From Fontibacterium sp038145245 (GTDB lineage: Bacteria > Pseudomonadota > Alphaproteobacteria > Pelagibacterales > Pelagibacteraceae), in NCBI GenBank assembly GCA_038145245.1, contig JAYQPI010000037.1, positions 1 through 7,729 on the forward strand: 7,729 bases of DNA, in the 5' to 3' direction. The notes under the pieces were generated by a model. That model was not told where the DNA came from. It ran no database searches and saw nothing but the letters and a program-made list of their open reading frames with translations. Positions 6,311 through 7,729 of this stretch are shown piece by piece. Both the position numbers and the translations under genes were made by a program. Positions within the stretch are counted from its first letter, which is position 1; every line of letters starts with the position of its first letter.

Positions 6311-6738
6311 TGAAACAAATTATAAGAATATTAATATTAACTTTTTTATTAGCAAATAATTCTTTTGCTCAACTTTCAAAAGTTCAAATTGAGATTGGTA
6401 ATAAAAAATTAATTGCAGAAATTGCTGAAACAGACGAAGAACAAAGCGAAGGACTCATGAATCGTCCAACCTTAGGAAAAGATAGTGGGATGCTATTTAT
6501 TTTTGAAGAAGGTTCCAGTCCATGTTTTTGGATGAAGGATACAAAAATACCTTTATCCATAGCCTTTATAAGCAATACAAATACAATAGTAAAAATTAGC
6601 GATATGCAGCCATTATCTTTAACAGAGCATTGTTCAGGACAGCCTATAGTATTAGCGCTTGAGGTAAATCAAGGTTGGTTTGAGAAAAACAATATAAAAG
6701 TAGGAGATAAAATATTAAGCATAAAAAGAGTTAATTAA
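6310..6738 (+). CDS. Exported DUF192 family protein
   Basis: The 142-residue protein begins with a Sec-type signal peptide (MKQIIRILILTFLLANNSFA) with probable cleavage after A20, so the mature protein is periplasmic. The remainder is a single DUF192 domain: EQSEGLMNRPTL (44-55), the invariant GMLFIFE (60-66), FWMKDTKIPLSIAFI (73-87) and, near the end, LALEVNQGWF and VGDKI (131-135). Two cysteines, C72 just before FWM and C108 in EHCSG, could form a disulfide in the periplasm. The biochemical role of DUF192 is not established as far as I know; in many proteobacteria it is a short exported housekeeping protein. Its start is the ATG sharing one base with the MazG-like stop, and the nuclease gene follows after 5 nt, so the three genes likely form one operon. 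Confidence 0.9.
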   Translation: MKQIIRILILTFLLANNSFAQLSKVQIEIGNKKLIAEIAETDEEQSEGLMNRPTLGKDSGMLFIFEEGSSPCFWMKDTKIPLSIAFISNTNTIVKISDMQPLSLTEHCSGQPIVLALEVNQGWFEKNNIKVGDKILSIKRVN

Positions 6739-6743
6739 AAATT

Positions 6744-7214
6744 ATGAAAAAAATTATTTATTTTTTTTTATTTAATTTTTTTTTTTCAACTATTTTATTT
6801 TCAAATGAAATTAAAGTTCAAGTAATAGATGGAGATACTATTCATATAGGAAAATTTAAATATCGTTTTTTTGGTATTGATGCTCCAGAAGCAAAACAAA
6901 TCTGCGAAAAAGATAAAATAAAAGTTCAATGTGGTATTCTTGCAAAGAATATTCTCAAAAAAAAGATTGGAAATAAAATTCCCGAATGTATTGTTAAAGA
7001 TAAAGATCGTTATCAAAGATTAGTGGCAGAATGTTTTATCGACAAAGAAAGTTTATCTAGATTTATGGTTAGAGAAGGTTATGCGGTTGCATACACTCAA
7101 TACTCTAAAGATTTTATTGAAGATGAAAAATATGCAAAAGAAAATAAAATTGGTATTTGGGCAATGAATTTTCAAACACCTTCAGAGTATAGAAAATCTT
7201 TAAGAAATAAATAA
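6744..7214 (+). CDS. Exported thermonuclease (staphylococcal nuclease homologue)
   Basis: The 156-residue protein has a signal peptide over about residues 1-20 (poly-Phe/Leu core, end FSTILFS) and then an SNase domain. The active-site residues line up with S. aureus nuclease: VIDGDTI (28-33, D31 as D21), YRFFGIDAPE (40-49, with R41, D46 and E49 as R35, D40 and E43) and DRYQR (88-92, with R92 as R87). It should therefore be an active Ca2+-dependent nuclease that cuts DNA and RNA in the periplasm or outside the cell, perhaps for phosphorus or nucleoside scavenging. Four cysteines (54, 63, 82, 97) suggest disulfides suited to that location. It is last in the MazG-like/DUF192/SNase run, starting 5 nt after DUF192. 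Its stop lies 7 nt from the stop of a convergent small gene. Confidence 0.92.
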   Translation: MKKIIYFFLFNFFFSTILFSNEIKVQVIDGDTIHIGKFKYRFFGIDAPEAKQICEKDKIKVQCGILAKNILKKKIGNKIPECIVKDKDRYQRLVAECFIDKESLSRFMVREGYAVAYTQYSKDFIEDEKYAKENKIGIWAMNFQTPSEYRKSLRNK

Positions 7215-7221
7215 GTTTTAA

Positions 7222-7329
7222 CTAAAATATTTTTTTATTCTTTTTTCTATTATATTTTTTTTTATTATTAATAATTCTTTTTTTAAATTTTGGTGTACGA
7301 AGGGCTTTAGCTATAGGATTTCTTTTCAT
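7222..7329 (-). CDS. arfA: ArfA-like alternative ribosome-rescue factor (35 aa)
   Basis: A minus-strand ATG at 7329-7327 opens 35 codons ending in TAG (7224-7222). The product starts MKRNPIAKALRTPKFKKR and ends in a lysine/arginine/asparagine tail containing NKKKYNRKKNK. This matches, from memory, the core of E. coli ArfA: N-x-I-x-x-x-L-x-x-P-x-F-x-x-R-x-x-x-N-K-K followed by Y-x-R-K. In the family this core binds the ribosome and recruits RF2, with the basic tail sitting in the empty mRNA channel, to release ribosomes stalled on broken mRNA. The protein is much shorter than E. coli ArfA (72 residues before processing, about 55 when active) but keeps all the functional core. I see no internal terminator-like hairpin of the sort that makes E. 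coli arfA mRNA non-stop; a normal stop codon ends it. The family call is by motif only. Confidence 0.6.
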   Translation of the reverse strand: MKRNPIAKALRTPKFKKRIINNKKKYNRKKNKKIF

Positions 7330-7342
7330 AATGAATACGGCA

Positions 7343-7348
7343 ATTATA
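7343..7348 (-). promoter_or_regulatory. Putative -10 box of the ArfA-like gene
   Basis: On the minus strand this reads TATAAT, a perfect -10 hexamer, 13 nt before the ATG. Transcription would start roughly 6 nt before the start codon, giving an almost leaderless mRNA, which agrees with the absence of a Shine-Dalgarno. No good -35 is seen at 16-18 bp spacing. Perfect hexamers do occur by chance in DNA this AT-rich. Confidence 0.35.
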
Positions 7349-7387
7349 ACAGATTCTTTATTTGATTAATTTAAATAGCTAATCATC

Positions 7388-7603
7388 TTGAAATTAAACA
7401 AAAAATTTGAACTTTATATTTTTACTATCATTATGGCATTTGGCATGAGTTTGATGGTTCCATTTATTATTTTAGGATTGGTTGATCATTTTTCTTTAAA
7501 ATTCATCAAAGCTTGGATACCTGTTTTTTTATATGGTTAATTCCTGCATTTTTTATGAGGAAAATTAACTAGATCTATTCTAAGCAGAATTATGGATAGG
7601 TAA
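7388..7603 (+). pseudogene. DUF2798-type small membrane protein, broken by two homopolymer frameshifts
   Basis: From a TTG at 7388 the frame reads LKLNKKFELYIFTIIMAFG, then a hydrophobic stretch with MSLMVPFIILGLVD, then FIKAWIPVF before a TAA at 7538-7540. One extra T in the T7 run at 7524-7530 restores FFIWLIPAFFMRK. That second frame hits TAG at 7570-7572, but removing one A from the A4 run at 7561-7564 restores KLTRSILSRIMDR and a TAA at 7601-7603. The joined product of about 71 residues has the two-helix layout of DUF2798 proteins (helix, short loop with an F-x-x-x-W, helix, basic tail); their function is unknown. The two shifts cancel in length. Either the gene is decaying or both are sequencing errors in homopolymers. 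The TTG start, in place of ATG, fits decay but is also a legal start. The rebuilt stop abuts the lptB stop. Confidence 0.65.
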
Positions 7604-7729
7604 TTAAATTTTAAACTGAGATCCTAAGTAAAGTTGTCTTGCTTTTTTATTTTCAACAATTTCTTTTGGAGATCCTTCAGCAATCAATTCCCCATTATTA
7701 ATAATGTAAGCTCTATCAACAATATCGAG
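7604..7729 (-). CDS. lptB: LPS export ABC transporter ATP-binding protein LptB, C-terminal fragment
   Basis: The minus strand is open from the right edge for 41 codons to a TAA at 7606-7604. The peptide includes VDRAYIINNGELIAEGSP, then KEIVENKKARQLYLGSQFKI at the end. This is the C-terminus of a branched-chain-type/LptB ATPase: the segment after the H-loop with R-A-Y-I-x-x-x-G-x-L-I-A-x-G-x-P-x-E-I and the closing Y-L-G-x-x-F. LivF and LivG ATPases share part of this pattern, but the Y-L-G-x-x-F-x-(I/L) ending, rather than Y-L-G-G, favours LptB. LptB dimers power the LptFG complex, which pulls lipopolysaccharide out of the inner membrane toward LptC/LptA. Walker motifs lie outside the window. 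The stop codon abuts the convergent, broken DUF2798 gene with no gap. Confidence 0.8.
   Translation of the reverse strand, partial: LDIVDRAYIINNGELIAEGSPKEIVENKKARQLYLGSQFKI

Noticed and set aside
6384..7016. Minus-strand frames over DUF192 and the nuclease
   Set aside because: Shadows of two genes with intact motifs and signal peptides; Phe/Ile/Asn-rich low-complexity products.
5984..7214. A MazG + nuclease defence or toxin-antitoxin module
   Set aside because: The nuclease carries a signal peptide and disulfide-type cysteines, so it works outside the cytoplasm, and the MazG-like and DUF192 proteins are ordinary housekeeping types; no toxin, antitoxin or defence gene is nearby.
7215..7260. 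Strong intrinsic terminator after the nuclease gene
   Set aside because: There are long T runs and short self-complementary AT stretches (TTTTA/TAAAA), but they fall inside the ArfA-like gene on the other strand, where they encode lysines, and no GC-containing stem exists.
5957..7606. CtrA-type TTAA-N7-TTAA sites
   Set aside because: TTAA is so common in this AT-rich sequence that occurrences cannot be told from chance.

Overview
The window is about 7.7 kb of very AT-rich, tightly packed bacterial chromosome. The gene families, the low GC (I judge roughly 30%), the very short or absent intergenic gaps and the weak Shine-Dalgarno sites suggest a streamlined marine alphaproteobacterium of the SAR11/Pelagibacterales or HIMB59/AEGEAN-169 kind. 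This is inference from style and gene content; there is no rRNA or marker gene to place it firmly. I see no mobile element, CRISPR array, tRNA or rRNA.

Layout, left to right. (1) Positions 1-140, minus strand: the N-terminal piece of an EamA/DMT-type membrane permease running off the left edge. (2) An 82-bp divergent promoter region. (3) Positions 223-3178, plus strand: a complete tripartite tricarboxylate transporter operon in the order tctC-tctB-tctA, with 4-nt overlaps at both junctions, followed by a 28-residue, very basic small gene (3189-3275) and a probable terminator. (4) Positions 3347-4726, plus: the magnesium channel/transporter mgtE. (5) Positions 4723-5956, minus: a HIT-family protein and rlmJ (23S rRNA m6A methyltransferase), 1 nt apart and convergent with mgtE. 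(6) Positions 5984-7214, plus: a three-gene run of a MazG-like nucleotide pyrophosphohydrolase, an exported DUF192 protein and an exported staphylococcal-nuclease-type nuclease. (7) Positions 7222-7329, minus: a 35-residue basic protein that looks like the ribosome-rescue factor ArfA. (8) Positions 7388-7603, plus: a DUF2798-type two-helix membrane protein gene whose frame is broken twice. (9) Positions 7604-7729, minus: the C-terminal 41 codons of lptB, the ATPase of the LPS export machine.

Functionally the window joins uptake of organic carboxylates (TctABC, perhaps with the DMT permease) and Mg2+ with housekeeping genes for ribosome modification and rescue, nucleotide-pool cleaning, secreted proteins and LPS export. 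The tct operon is the only unit whose genes clearly work together: TctC binds the solute in the periplasm and TctAB moves it across the inner membrane by secondary transport.

I do not see a convincing undescribed multi-gene system. The parts most worth a second look are the three small or broken genes (3189-3275, 7222-7329, 7388-7603), the palindromic 27-bp divergent gap at 5957-5983, and the abutting or overlapping stop codons at convergent gene pairs.
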